NCBI RefSeq assembly: GCF_003086355.1 | Contig: NZ_CP031733.1 | Coordinates: 992,001-1,056,000, forward strand | Direction of reading: 5' to 3' | Source of the DNA: Streptococcus chenjunshii | Lineage (GTDB): Bacteria > Bacillota > Bacilli > Lactobacillales > Streptococcaceae | Length of the DNA: 64,000 bases | Notes under the pieces: model-generated | What the model was told of the DNA's origin: nothing | The model's database searches: none | Seen by the model: only the letters and a program-made list of their open reading frames with translations | Program-made: the position numbers and the translations under genes | Shown here: one piece after another, positions 43,862-54,043 of the stretch | How the letters are laid out: each line of letters opens with the position of its first letter | How positions within the stretch are numbered: the first letter of the stretch is position 1

Positions 43862-43895
43862 GTGTTGTTAGCTCTCACCCTTAAGCTTATAATTG

Positions 43896-43931
43896 AAAAT
43901 CCCGGATAACCTCATGCTATCTGGGATTTTT
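43896..43931. terminator. Bidirectional terminator
   Basis: AAAATCCCGGATA / TATCTGGGATTTTT between the convergent DUF1349 and PTS genes. Confidence 0.88.
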
Positions 43932-43947
43932 GTATATAGCGGACAGA

Positions 43948-45807
43948 TTATTTATCCAGCTTTAAAATAAGATCGCCTGCTTGGCTGAACTGATTATTTT
44001 CAGTGTGAATTTTGTTATAGTCTGTGCTGTTAGTGACAATAACCATTGTTTGGCTTGAAAAACCGGCATTTTCAATCGTTTGCTTATCAAAGGCCAGTAA
44101 TTTTTGGCCTTTTCTGACCTTATCGCCTTGTTTAACAAACGCTTCGAAACCTTTTCCGGCAAGATCAACTGTATTGATTCCGATATGAATAAGAATTTCT
44201 GCCCCCTGATCTGAGATAAGACCGATTGCGTGATTTGTCGGAAACAGCGTAGCTACAGTACCGTCGAACGGTGCGACTATTTCCGAGCTTTCCGGTAAAA
44301 TAAGAACCCCTTCTCCCATAGCTTTTGAGGCAAAGACTTCATCTTCAGATTTTTCAATAGGCAGTACTTCGCCTGAAAGAGGAGCAGCTATATCCTGACC
44401 GGTTAAAACCAAGGTTTTATCTTTTACTGGTGCTGCTTTATCAGCAGTATCTTTTTCAAAATATTTGGCTAATATAAAAGTAATCAGGGCCGTTGAGACA
44501 ATAGTAATCACGATAGCGATGATAATGTTATAGAAATACGTCATGGTATCATCGCCGATATAAAGAAGGACAGCTGGAAGTCCGGATGAACCCGTTGCGA
44601 AACGGTGGGTGTGGGTGATTCCGGCATAAAGACCGCCCAGACCTCCGCCGATAAGCGCAGCAATCAAAGGATAACGTTTTGGCAGATTAACCCTGTACAG
44701 CAGCGGTTCAGTAATCCCCATATAAGCAGTGATGGATCCGGGAACTGCAGTTTCTCTGACCTTTTTATCTTTGGTAACAAAAGCGACAATCGTACCAGCA
44801 GTAGCTTGAGCCATATTGGAGCACAGCATTCCGGGACCAAAAATGGAATCGTAGCCCAGCTGTGACATTTGCATGATCCCAAGCGGAGCAATACCATTAT
44901 GAATACCGAACATAACCATGATGGGAGCCAAACCGCCGATGATAAGTGCAGGAGCCCAGCTGGCATTGTCAGCAAGGAAAGTAAAGAAGACTGCCAGATA
45001 ATTGCCGATAATGGATCCGATAGGGCCGAGAACTGAGAAAGCTAAGGTTCCCATTATTAGAAAAGTCAGCATCGGTACAAAAACAAGGTTAATTGATTTT
45101 GGAATATACTGATTCAGGAATTTTTCCACATAGGACTGTACAAAGATAATTAAAATAATAGGAATGACACTGGAGGAATAGGTTGCCAGCGTGAAAGGAA
45201 TCAGTTCGAAAAAGCGGACAGGCTCACCTGCTGTGACCAGATCCGACCAATTGGGATGGAGCAGCATAGCAGCTACACCAGCAGCCAGAATGGGATTGCA
45301 TTTTAGCTTCTGTGCTTCGGTAAAAGCAAGAAGAATAGGCAAGAAGAAAAACACACCATCTGCAAAAAGATTGAGCATGTAGTAGGTCTGCGAGTCAGCT
45401 GTAATCATATTAAAAACAACGAGAAGAGCCAAAACGGCTTTGACCATTCCGGCACCAGACAGGGCAGGGATGATGGACTGGAAAGTACCAGCCACAAAGT
45501 CAATAATTGTATTAAAAATACCTTTTTTCTCTTGGCTTTCGGCTCTCTCTTGAACAATATCAACGCGTTTTTCAATTTCTTCGAAGACTTCGGCAACATG
45601 GGTACCGATAACCACCTGATACTGTCCTGCATTAATAATAACTTTGGTCACCCCTTCAATAGCTTCGACCTCTTCGGTATTGGCTTTTAGATTGTCTATC
45701 AGGGTAAAGCGCAGACGGGTTTGGCAATGATAAACATTGGAAATATTATCTTTGCCGCCGACTTTTGCCACAATTTCTGCGGCGAGTGTTTGATATTCCT
45801 TGGTCAT
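43948..45807 (-). CDS. bglP: PTS beta-glucoside-specific EIIBCA component
   Basis: 619-aa sugar permease that imports and phosphorylates beta-glucosides. Domain order: EIIB (1-90) with the phosphorylated Cys28 in NVYHCQTRLRF; EIIC (about 105-450) with ten or so spans and the family segment TAYMGITEPLLYRVNLPKRY; EIIA (about 470-619) with the His in ILIHIGINTVDLAGKGF. Single-chain BCA order is typical of BglP. AAGGAGC precedes the ATG. A 14-bp inverted repeat lies immediately upstream (45822-45864). It works with the GH1 enzymes at 40472 and 46988. Aryl-beta-glucoside or cellobiose specificity cannot be separated from sequence alone. Confidence 0.93.
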   Translation of the reverse strand: MTKEYQTLAAEIVAKVGGKDNISNVYHCQTRLRFTLIDNLKANTEEVEAIEGVTKVIINAGQYQVVIGTHVAEVFEEIEKRVDIVQERAESQEKKGIFNTIIDFVAGTFQSIIPALSGAGMVKAVLALLVVFNMITADSQTYYMLNLFADGVFFFLPILLAFTEAQKLKCNPILAAGVAAMLLHPNWSDLVTAGEPVRFFELIPFTLATYSSSVIPIILIIFVQSYVEKFLNQYIPKSINLVFVPMLTFLIMGTLAFSVLGPIGSIIGNYLAVFFTFLADNASWAPALIIGGLAPIMVMFGIHNGIAPLGIMQMSQLGYDSIFGPGMLCSNMAQATAGTIVAFVTKDKKVRETAVPGSITAYMGITEPLLYRVNLPKRYPLIAALIGGGLGGLYAGITHTHRFATGSSGLPAVLLYIGDDTMTYFYNIIIAIVITIVSTALITFILAKYFEKDTADKAAPVKDKTLVLTGQDIAAPLSGEVLPIEKSEDEVFASKAMGEGVLILPESSEIVAPFDGTVATLFPTNHAIGLISDQGAEILIHIGINTVDLAGKGFEAFVKQGDKVRKGQKLLAFDKQTIENAGFSSQTMVIVTNSTDYNKIHTENNQFSQAGDLILKLDK

Positions 45808-45821
45808 GGAAAAGCTCCTTC

Positions 45822-45864
45822 ATCTTAATTTATCAATGCATCGATAGGTTTGATAAATTAAGAT
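45822..45864 (-). promoter_or_regulatory. Long inverted repeat upstream of the PTS gene
   Basis: ATCTTAATTTATCA (45822-45835) and TGATAAATTAAGAT (45851-45864): perfect 14-bp arms around a 15-base centre holding ATGCAT and ATCGAT. It ends about five bases before the ribosome binding site. Either an operator or an mRNA hairpin; no RAT antiterminator sequence is recognised. Confidence 0.7.
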
Positions 45865-45873
45865 TAGCACAGC

Positions 45874-45895
45874 AAAAAAGCCCTTTCAAGGGCTT
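45874..45895 (-). terminator. Terminator of the RpiR regulator gene
   Basis: On the minus strand AAGCCCTT-GA-AAGGGCTT followed by TTTT; it lies between the regulator and the PTS gene, so the two are probably transcribed separately. Confidence 0.75.
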
Positions 45896-45969
45896 AAAGA
45901 GAGCTTGGAAAAAGGTTTCAGTTTTTGCTGCGGCTGATGCTGAAAACTGGTATTTTATTTCAAAACAGC

Positions 45970-46827
45970 TTATAGCCGTCCTTTTTCGAGCAGCTCTGCC
46001 ATTCTTTGCTTATAGTCCATATTTGTCTTATAATCTAATGAAAAATAAACTGCATAAAGGACATTAAGGATAAAAAGAATAGACTCTTCAGAGGCAAAGC
46101 TGGAAATTTTGCCGACCACTTGTTCGCGTGCTGAGAGAGTTAACAGTAAATCACAGGCCTCTGCTAAGGGAGAATGTTTTTGGCTGGTGATAGCAAGGCG
46201 GGTTACTTGATTTTCAGATAAATAAGTCATTAACTGCGCAGGAAACTGGGTTAAATGGCCGGAATAGGAGATAAATACAGCTAAGTCGCTGTCTTTTAAG
46301 GATAGTGCTGTCAGTCCCATTTCATCTTGTTGGGGAACCTCAACGGTTTTGCCAATTGCAGACAGACGGCGTCTGAAGATAGTAGCTAAAAGGTTGTTGG
46401 GACTGATGCCAAAAACGACAATACGATTGGCTTTTTTTAAAGAATAAGCAGCGCGTGTCAAAATATCTTCATCCAGCAGGGCAAGACTGTCTTCGATACT
46501 GGCTGTCTGAACTTGTGCAATTTTTGCGGCAATTGTTAAATTAGAATCAAGGGGGGTAAAGGGGATATCGGGGTCAATATAAGAAAAGGTTTGACTTTCT
46601 TTATGAATTTCTTCCACCAGAGGAACAAGAAAGGCTTTCCATCCCGAAAATCCTAATGCTTTGGCAAAGCGGACTAAGGAAGACTTAGAAATATAAGCTT
46701 GTTCCTGAATATCGTCTAAGGTTAAATGCGCCAATTCTGTTTTATGACTTAAAATAAAATCAGCGATATCTTTTTTAGAATCTTTTTTGGTATCAGCTAG
46801 ATATTGGATATCTTGAAGAAGAGTCAT
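45970..46827 (-). CDS. RpiR/MurR-family regulator with SIS domain
   Basis: 285 aa. N-terminal HTH_6 domain (residues 1-75: KKDIADFILSHKTELAHLTL, then EQAYISKSSLVRFAKALGFS GWKAF) and C-terminal SIS phosphosugar-binding domain (ANRIVVFGISPNNLLATIFR, then DLAVFISYSGHLTQFPAQLM). It senses a phosphosugar and controls sugar genes. Located between the PTS gene and a divergent GH1 gene, both likely targets. TGAA-N7-TTCA (46887-46901) and GAAAT-TTT-ATTTC (46846-46858) in the divergent region are candidate sites. Confidence 0.9.
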   Translation of the reverse strand: MTLLQDIQYLADTKKDSKKDIADFILSHKTELAHLTLDDIQEQAYISKSSLVRFAKALGFSGWKAFLVPLVEEIHKESQTFSYIDPDIPFTPLDSNLTIAAKIAQVQTASIEDSLALLDEDILTRAAYSLKKANRIVVFGISPNNLLATIFRRRLSAIGKTVEVPQQDEMGLTALSLKDSDLAVFISYSGHLTQFPAQLMTYLSENQVTRLAITSQKHSPLAEACDLLLTLSAREQVVGKISSFASEESILFILNVLYAVYFSLDYKTNMDYKQRMAELLEKGRL

Positions 46828-46845
46828 ACTGTTTCCCTTTCCGGC

Positions 46846-46901
46846 GAAATTTTATTTCAGACTGATATGATTTAACAGCTAAGAAATGAAACCTTTTTTC
46901 A
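46846..46901. promoter_or_regulatory. Candidate RpiR operators between the regulator and GH1 genes
   Basis: GAAAT-TTT-ATTTC (46846-46858) and TGAA-ACCTTTT-TTCA (46887-46901). The second resembles the TGAA...TTCA sites reported for RpiR-type regulators. Assignment is by position and symmetry only. Confidence 0.35.
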
Positions 46902-46972
46902 AATTATTTCAAGCCTCTTGAAGTCTTTTAACTGACATGTTACAGTAAGGTCAAGAATATTATAGCACATAG

Positions 46973-48409
<1,437 letters not shown>

Positions 48410-48434
48410 AATAAAAAGAGCAGAAAGGAAAACA

Positions 48435-49622
48435 ATGGCACATCTTCATAAAGCATGGAAAGTTCTATTTGTTCTTTGCGGTTTAGCCGCCGCAGCCATA
48501 GGTATTTCTGTGAATACATCAGGTGTTTTTTATTCAGTTGTTGCAGAAGAATTAGGTCTGTTGCGAGGTTCCTTTGCCTTTCATATGACGATTTTTTCTC
48601 TGGTGACTGCGGTCAGTGCTCTTTTCGTTCCGAAACTGATGAAAAAAATACCTTTCAAAATCTTGCTGGCTGTTTCTATTATCATAGCTGTAATCGGAAC
48701 AGGCCTGATGGCAGCCTCAACTGAACTCTGGCAGTTTTATTTACTTGGAGCCATTCGCGGTTTCAGTACCGGACTTTTTTCTGTCCTGACAATTACAATG
48801 GTTATTAATCATTGGTTTATGGCTAAGAATGGTTTAGCTACTAGTATTGCCTTGGGTTTTTCAGGGATTATGGGCGCTGTTTTCTCGCCAGTATTTTCAG
48901 CCATTATTACTGCCTTTGGCTGGCAGCTGGCCTATGTGGCTGAAGCGGGACTGATTTTACTGCTGTGTCTGCCGTCTCTCTGTTATCCTTTCACTCTTGA
49001 ACCGAAAAATGAAGGCTTAACTGCATACGGCAGTTTGGAGCAGCTAGAGCAGCCGCCTTTAGCTGTCCCTTATCGGTCGCTGTCGCTGACTTTGCTGGCT
49101 ATGCTTGTTTTTAGCATTATCGTTAGTTTTATTTCAAGCATGACACAGCATTTACCTGGCTATGCCGAAACGGCCGGCTTATCAACAACTGTAGGAGCAG
49201 GTCTCCTATCGATGGGAATGATTGGCAATATCGTTTCGAAATTAATTGTCGGTGCTTTGAGTGACAAAATTGGATCCGTCAGAGCCAGTTTCGTTTTATT
49301 AGCAGCCAACACTGCTGGGACTCTGTTGCTTTTATTAGGAAAACCAGCGAGCCTCATGCTGCTGGCAGCCTTTCTGTTTGGTTCCTGCTATGGTCTGGGA
49401 GCTGTATCAGTGCCTTTAGTCACACGCACAGTTTTTGGAAATCATAATTATGCCAAGAGATTCCCGATTATTTCCTTTGCAGGAAATACCGGTGCAGCCT
49501 TAGCCTTTTCGGCAATCGGCTATATTTATGATTTCACAGGCAGCTACACAGCCGCCTTTATATTGATTATTGTTTTACTTGTATTGAGCTTCTTGGCCCT
49601 GCTTGCGGCTAATCGCTCTTAA
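48435..49622 (+). CDS. MFS transporter
   Basis: 395 aa from the ATG at 48435 (site AAAGGAAAA); the frame runs further back into the GH1 gene but without a start signal. About 12 spans: FVLCGLAAAAIGISVNTSGV at the start, KLMKKIPFKILLAVSIIIAV between spans 2 and 3, and LSDKIGSVRASFVLLAANTA after span 8. It resembles the oxalate/formate-antiporter-like or monocarboxylate group of MFS. Position after a GH1 gene suggests movement of a beta-glucoside, an aglycone or a breakdown product; this is inference. Confidence 0.85.
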   Translation: MAHLHKAWKVLFVLCGLAAAAIGISVNTSGVFYSVVAEELGLLRGSFAFHMTIFSLVTAVSALFVPKLMKKIPFKILLAVSIIIAVIGTGLMAASTELWQFYLLGAIRGFSTGLFSVLTITMVINHWFMAKNGLATSIALGFSGIMGAVFSPVFSAIITAFGWQLAYVAEAGLILLLCLPSLCYPFTLEPKNEGLTAYGSLEQLEQPPLAVPYRSLSLTLLAMLVFSIIVSFISSMTQHLPGYAETAGLSTTVGAGLLSMGMIGNIVSKLIVGALSDKIGSVRASFVLLAANTAGTLLLLLGKPASLMLLAAFLFGSCYGLGAVSVPLVTRTVFGNHNYAKRFPIISFAGNTGAALAFSAIGYIYDFTGSYTAAFILIIVLLVLSFLALLAANRS

Positions 49623-49651
49623 GTCTCAAAAAGAAGGAGAGGAATATATCT

Positions 49652-50470
49652 ATGAAAATCCGTTTTAGTAAAGATGGGCAGGCAATGCCTGACAAAACTG
49701 TTGAGATTCCTATGTCAGCTTTTGATAAAATTGAAGGAACAGAAGTGTATTGGCTGGGGAATGCCAGTATTCTCATTAACAGCCGCGGAACCATTATCTT
49801 AATCGATCCGATTTTAGATAGTTTTGATATGCCGCTGCTCATCGATATGCCGATTGATTCTAAAACCATTCCCCGTGTCGACGCTCTGCTTATCTCCCAT
49901 ATTGACAATGACCACTTGAGTTTTGAAACTCTGAACAATATCAAGGCGGTAACTGCCAGTTTCCACGCGCCGGCTCATGTCGCTGATGTGATGAATGAAG
50001 AAGGTTTTGATACGCAAGAACATGCAGTCGGGGCAACTTTTTCAGTAAATGATGTGACCATTACAACAACTCCTACACGTCATAATTGGCAAAATCAAAT
50101 GCCTAAGTATCAGTATCGTGAATGGAAAGAAGAAGAGTATGTCGGTTATTGGCTGGAAACACCAGACGGCAGTATTTGGCTCCCAAGTGACAGTCAGTTG
50201 CTGCCGGAGCATTTGGAAATGCCGCAGCCGGATATGATTCTCTTTGATTTCAGTGATAACGACTGGCATATTACCTATGACGGAGCCGTTAAAGAAGCTG
50301 ATACCTATCCCAATGCTGATCTTATCTGTATTCATTGGGGTTCAATTGATGCAGCAACTTGGAATACCTTTAACGGCAATCCGGAAGATTTGGTGAAAGA
50401 CGTTGTTAACCCCGAAAGGGTGCATGCTCTCAACGTGGGAGGAAAGCTGAGTTTAAAAGCAAAATCCTAG
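49652..50470 (+). CDS. UlaG-like metallo-beta-lactamase-fold hydrolase
   Basis: 272 aa. Metal-binding motif SHIDNDHLSFE (HxDxDH form) near residue 85, WLGNASILINSRGTIILIDP as the opening beta strand, TRHNWQNQ and WLPSDSQLLPEH later, matching the UlaG/Beta-lactamase_2 group (L-ascorbate-6-phosphate lactonase and relatives). The ascorbate PTS is not nearby, so the substrate is not ascorbate by context. It follows the MFS gene by 29 bp on the same strand; AAGGAGAGG lies before the ATG. Likely third gene of the GH1 operon, perhaps acting on a sugar-phosphate lactone. Confidence 0.87.
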   Translation: MKIRFSKDGQAMPDKTVEIPMSAFDKIEGTEVYWLGNASILINSRGTIILIDPILDSFDMPLLIDMPIDSKTIPRVDALLISHIDNDHLSFETLNNIKAVTASFHAPAHVADVMNEEGFDTQEHAVGATFSVNDVTITTTPTRHNWQNQMPKYQYREWKEEEYVGYWLETPDGSIWLPSDSQLLPEHLEMPQPDMILFDFSDNDWHITYDGAVKEADTYPNADLICIHWGSIDAATWNTFNGNPEDLVKDVVNPERVHALNVGGKLSLKAKS

Positions 50471-50627
50471 CTGCAGAAACTAAACTCAGACATCGCTATC
50501 TAAAAGCAGCAGCTGTGACAGATTCGAACAGCCGCTGCTTTTTGATAGATATTTGGAGATGATAACCCAAATCTGCCAAATGACAGACTTTTTGATATAA
50601 TAAAGTATCACTTATTCGGAGGCAGTT

Positions 50628-51269
50628 ATGGTTCTTTTATCTAAGAAAAAGGCACGCCATGTGATTGAAGAAATTATTGCTCTTTTTCCAGATGCTAAGC
50701 CTAGTCTGGATTTTCGCAGTCATTATGAACTTTTGATTGCGGTGATGCTGTCTGCTCAGACAACAGACGCAGCCGTTAATAAGGCGACTCCAGCACTGTT
50801 TAAACGTTTCCCAAGTCCCAAAGAAGCAGCAGAGGCACGCCCTGCTGATATTGAACCATATATTTCTAAGCTAGGACTTTACCGCAATAAGGCCAGATTT
50901 ATGCATGAACTATCCATTCAGCTTTTAGAGCGCTTCGACGGACAGGTTCCTAAGACTAGATCGGATCTGGAAAGTTTGCCTGGTATTGGTCGGAAAACTG
51001 CCAATGTTGTCCTATCAGTAGGTTTTGGTATCCCGGCTTTTGCAGTAGATACGCATGTTTCCAGAATCTGCAAGCACCATAAGATTGTTAAACAGTCTGC
51101 CACGCCTTTGGAGATTGAAAAGCGCGTGACAGATGTTCTGCCGCCTGAACTTTGGCTGCCTGCCCATCAGGCTATGATTATTTTCGGCCGCACCATCTGT
51201 CATCCAAAGAATCCTACATGTGACCAGTATCCGCAACTCTATCAGTTTGACTCATTGAATAAAAAATAG
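50628..51269 (+). CDS. nth: Endonuclease III, base-excision repair glycosylase
   Basis: 213-aa DNA glycosylase/AP lyase for oxidised pyrimidines. The helix-hairpin-helix LPGIGRKTANVVLS carries the catalytic Lys, and AVDTHVSRICKHH carries the catalytic Asp. The iron-sulphur motif C-x6-C-x2-C-x5-C is incomplete: CHPKNPTC supplies two Cys but the last two are absent (DQYPQLYQFDSLNKK). As far as I recall other streptococcal Nth proteins share this ending, so the cluster is probably lost in the lineage. TATAAT about 30 bp before the ATG; GGAGG site. Confidence 0.93.
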   Translation: MVLLSKKKARHVIEEIIALFPDAKPSLDFRSHYELLIAVMLSAQTTDAAVNKATPALFKRFPSPKEAAEARPADIEPYISKLGLYRNKARFMHELSIQLLERFDGQVPKTRSDLESLPGIGRKTANVVLSVGFGIPAFAVDTHVSRICKHHKIVKQSATPLEIEKRVTDVLPPELWLPAHQAMIIFGRTICHPKNPTCDQYPQLYQFDSLNKK

Positions 51270-51302
51270 TTTATTTAGAAATGATGGAGTGACGGGAAAT
51301 GA

Positions 51303-51527
51303 AGCGGCTGGGCCAAAGCTGATTTAGATGATATGGCTGCTGTTATACAGCCCGTCCTCATTGTTAATGGTGACAAAGACATGATGGTTCCTACAGAAAA
51401 TTCTTATATGATGCATGAGACAATTAAAAACAGTCAGCTGCTGAACTATCCCAATGCCGGCCATGGCTCACTTTTTCAGTATGCTGAACGATTTGCAAGT
51501 GACGTATTTAGTTTTCTGGGAGAGTGA
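51303..51527 (+). pseudogene. C-terminal fragment of an alpha/beta hydrolase gene
   Basis: The frame reads SGWAKADLDDMAAVIQPVLI, then VNGDKDMMVPTENSYMMHET, then YPNAGHGSLFQYAERFASDV. This is the last third of a typical hydrolase, with the acid (GDKD) and the His (GHGSLFQY), but no oxyanion region or nucleophile elbow. A stop lies just upstream and no ribosome binding site is present. The 5' part is deleted. Confidence 0.65.
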
Positions 51528-51956
51528 CTGCAGCAAAAACAGTTTTAATAATTGCTGCAGCAGATTGTACAGAAAAACTTTAGGAAAAATACTGGTTCTT
51601 GGCTGACACTCTTAATTTGTTGCCTGTGTTTTGTTTATTGACGCGCACAGCTCCCCTGCATTTCTTGATGATACAGTTCTTCGCAAGTTTAAGACCGGAT
51701 AAGTTTTAGACTGAGCTTAAGCTCTTTAAATTTCCCATGCCCTTGTTTTTGAACAGTTCTGTACTGGTCACAAGTGAAATCTTGTTTATAGCTTTCGGGC
51801 ATGCGCAGGCTCTTGGTTCTATATCATTAGTTTAGGCTCTCTTTTTCTGCCCTTGCCATTTTTTTGATCTGTTTCTGATATGATATAATAGCATTATAGC
51901 AAAGCCTGATGCTGTTTAGACAGTGAAATAAAGGCAGTCAAAAATGGAGGAGATTG
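51528..51956. other. Non-coding stretch with the promoter of the ACT gene
   Basis: No gene seen. An extended -10, TGATATAAT (TATAAT 51884-51889), lies 68 bp before the ACT-domain gene with a weak -35. Confidence 0.5.
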
Positions 51957-52322
51957 ATGCAGCTTAAGTTTTTTTCAGAACCTTTTTCGGTTTGCAAAGT
52001 AGAAGATTACAGCCAGGTTAATTGGGAACAACCCTATATTTTTACCGGTCAGACAGACGAAGAAAAATCTTTGGTCTGTCCGACTCGGTGCGTCCCGGTC
52101 AATACGACAGCGCGTGAGGACGGCTGGTCTGCTTTTCGTATTGAGGGAGAGCTGGATTTTTCGCTGATTGGGATTTTGGCGAAAATTTCTGGCCTGCTGG
52201 CAGATCAGGGTATCAGTATTTTTGCACTATCGACTTTTAACACTGACTACATCCTTATAAAAACCAATCAAGCGGCTGCAGCCAAAGAACTATTAAAAAA
52301 AGCCGGCTATGGTGTGGTGTAA
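51957..52322 (+). CDS. ACT domain protein
   Basis: 121 aa from the ATG at 51957, after GGAGGAG; an adjacent TTG could also serve. The N-terminal half (LKFFSEPFSVCKVEDYSQVN, then SLVCPTRCVPVNTTAREDGW) and C-terminal ACT half (FRIEGELDFSLIGILAKISG, LLADQGISIFALSTFNTDYI) match the small amino-acid-binding ACT_7-type proteins found alone in many bacteria. It probably senses an amino acid; no partner enzyme is adjacent. Confidence 0.85.
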   Translation: MQLKFFSEPFSVCKVEDYSQVNWEQPYIFTGQTDEEKSLVCPTRCVPVNTTAREDGWSAFRIEGELDFSLIGILAKISGLLADQGISIFALSTFNTDYILIKTNQAAAAKELLKKAGYGVV

Positions 52323-52523
52323 AGTCTATTCATTAAGAAATGCTTTTTTCGTATTTGCTTTTTTAAACTGATTTGAAAAATGCTGCTGTCTTCAGTTTTT
52401 TTGATATATCGGCAGAGTACTGTTTAGAATTTTGAAAAACATTGAGCTTAGCTACAATGTTTTTTTGAGTTTATAATGAAAAAATGATCCCTTAATTATT
52501 AAAAAATTATTCTTAAAATAGTT

Positions 52524-52748
52524 TTAGTTTTGTTTACCATTTTTAATAAGCGGCAGCATAAAATAATACAAATTGCCTAACTGCCCTTGATAATGGATCT
52601 CTTGATTTTGATAAAGAACTTTGGTTACTTTGAAATGGTCTTGAAAAGGCGGCCACATAGCAACCATCCCTTGTACAAATAAATCGTGACTGTCATAGTG
52701 CAGCTGGTGTTCAGAGTTATAATCATCTAAATAATAAATATCAATCAT
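52524..52748 (-). CDS. DUF4649 family small protein
   Basis: 74 aa: MIDIYYLDDYNSEHQLHYDS start, VTKVLYQNQEIHYQGQLGNL end. Paralogue of the gene at 42834. It lies 12 bp after the flavin oxidoreductase gene on the same strand, with AGAGGGTAAT before its ATG, so it is the second gene of that operon. Function unknown; the pairing with an OYE enzyme could mean a small accessory role. Confidence 0.7.
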   Translation of the reverse strand: MIDIYYLDDYNSEHQLHYDSHDLFVQGMVAMWPPFQDHFKVTKVLYQNQEIHYQGQLGNLYYFMLPLIKNGKQN

Positions 52749-52760
52749 AATTACCCTCTT

Positions 52761-53942
52761 TTACTGTTTTTTATAGCCTTCCATGGGAGCCATTTGCTGA
52801 CCGAATTCCTGTTTAACAGTATTAGTGGTAAAATCAATGGCGTCTTTATAAGTCGTTAGAAGGTAATCCTGCATTCCGGCAGGGATAGCTAAATCGTCCA
52901 TATCTACAGGGTTTAATTGATAACGGATTGATTTTTCACTATTTGTTTCAACTTTTTGCACCCATTTGGGTTCATTGATTAAAGAACGGCCTAGTGCAAT
53001 AAAATCTGCTCCTAATGCCATGGCGGCTTGAGCATCTGCAGGGGATTTGATCGTTCCGACAGTAATGAGAGGAACAGACGGATTAAGTACCTTTTTAAAA
53101 TGGCTAACTAATGGTACTGTATCGTTCTTATTATTTAAACTTGTCCGATTATAGCTTCCGATAGAGAGATGAAGATAATCAATATCGTTTTGAATTTCTT
53201 CAACAAAATCAAGACTGTCCTCCAGACGAATCCCTGGAGTTTCCAGTTCTTCTGGAGACAAACGGTAGCCAAGAATAAAATCTGTTTTTGCATATTCTGA
53301 AATAACAGTTTTAACCGCCTTTAATATTTCTTTAGCAAAACGCATCCGCTCTCTGCGGCGGCCACCCCAGCTGTCTGTCCGGCGATTGGAGTGCGGTGAA
53401 AAGAATTGCTGGATAAGATAAGTATTGGCACCATGGATCTCCACACCATCAAAACCAGCTTGAATAGCTCGTCTTGTTGCCTTAGCAAAATCCTGAATAA
53501 TTTCGTCAATTTCATTTTCAGATAGGGCTCGGGGTTCTTCAGAATTTGGTGGCCATTCAGCGGCAACAGCAGAAGCAGAAACAGGCTGTTCCCCTCTTAA
53601 GATGGCTGTAGTAGATTTTCGTCCGGCATGAAAGAGCTGTATAATGGCTTTAGTGTCATTGATTTTAATCACATTGGCTAGGCGCTGTAACTGACAAAGG
53701 TATGCATCATTCCAAACTGCCGGACCGCCTTCAAACCCCTTTCCTAACGGATGAACACTGAAGGCTCCCGTAATCAGCATGCCGACCCCGCCGCTGCGCA
53801 TGCTATAATAGCGGATTTCATCGTTAGTGAGTGCACCGTTATAATAACTGGACTTTGTTGTCATAGGTGCCATAGCTACACGGTTTTTGAGGGTTGCTCC
53901 GTTTTTTAAAGTATAGGTCTGTAAAAAATCATATTGAGGCAT
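52761..53942 (-). CDS. Old Yellow Enzyme family NADH:flavin oxidoreductase
   Basis: 393 aa. Family hallmarks: NRVAMAPMTTKSSYYNGALT, IIQLFHAGRKS, FDGVEIHGANTYLIQQFFSP with the active-site His/Asn/Tyr, NRRTDSWGGRRRERMRFAKE, and IALGRSLINEPKW near the end. It is divergent from an HxlR regulator; the shared region has a strong minus-strand promoter overlapped by an 11-bp inverted repeat. Induction by electrophiles or quinones through HxlR is a reasonable inference. A more distant homologue is at 10592. Confidence 0.92.
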   Translation of the reverse strand: MPQYDFLQTYTLKNGATLKNRVAMAPMTTKSSYYNGALTNDEIRYYSMRSGGVGMLITGAFSVHPLGKGFEGGPAVWNDAYLCQLQRLANVIKINDTKAIIQLFHAGRKSTTAILRGEQPVSASAVAAEWPPNSEEPRALSENEIDEIIQDFAKATRRAIQAGFDGVEIHGANTYLIQQFFSPHSNRRTDSWGGRRRERMRFAKEILKAVKTVISEYAKTDFILGYRLSPEELETPGIRLEDSLDFVEEIQNDIDYLHLSIGSYNRTSLNNKNDTVPLVSHFKKVLNPSVPLITVGTIKSPADAQAAMALGADFIALGRSLINEPKWVQKVETNSEKSIRYQLNPVDMDDLAIPAGMQDYLLTTYKDAIDFTTNTVKQEFGQQMAPMEGYKKQ

Positions 53943-53972
53943 TTGCTTTCTCCTTCTATTTTTGATATCTTA

Positions 53973-54028
53973 ATTTTAAAACATGCCTATCTTTTTGACA
54001 AGAACGCACAAAAAAGATAGGTACTATC
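53973..54028. promoter_or_regulatory. Divergent OYE/hxlR promoter region with palindromic operators
   Basis: Minus-strand promoter TTGTCA (54001-53996), 17 bp, TAAAAT (53978-53973). CCTATCTTTTT (53986-53996) and AAAAAGATAGG (54011-54021) are perfect 11-bp arms; GATAG-GTA-CTATC (54016-54028) is a second palindrome overlapping the right arm. Confidence 0.75.
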
Positions 54029-54043
54029 ATAAAGGAGAGTATT

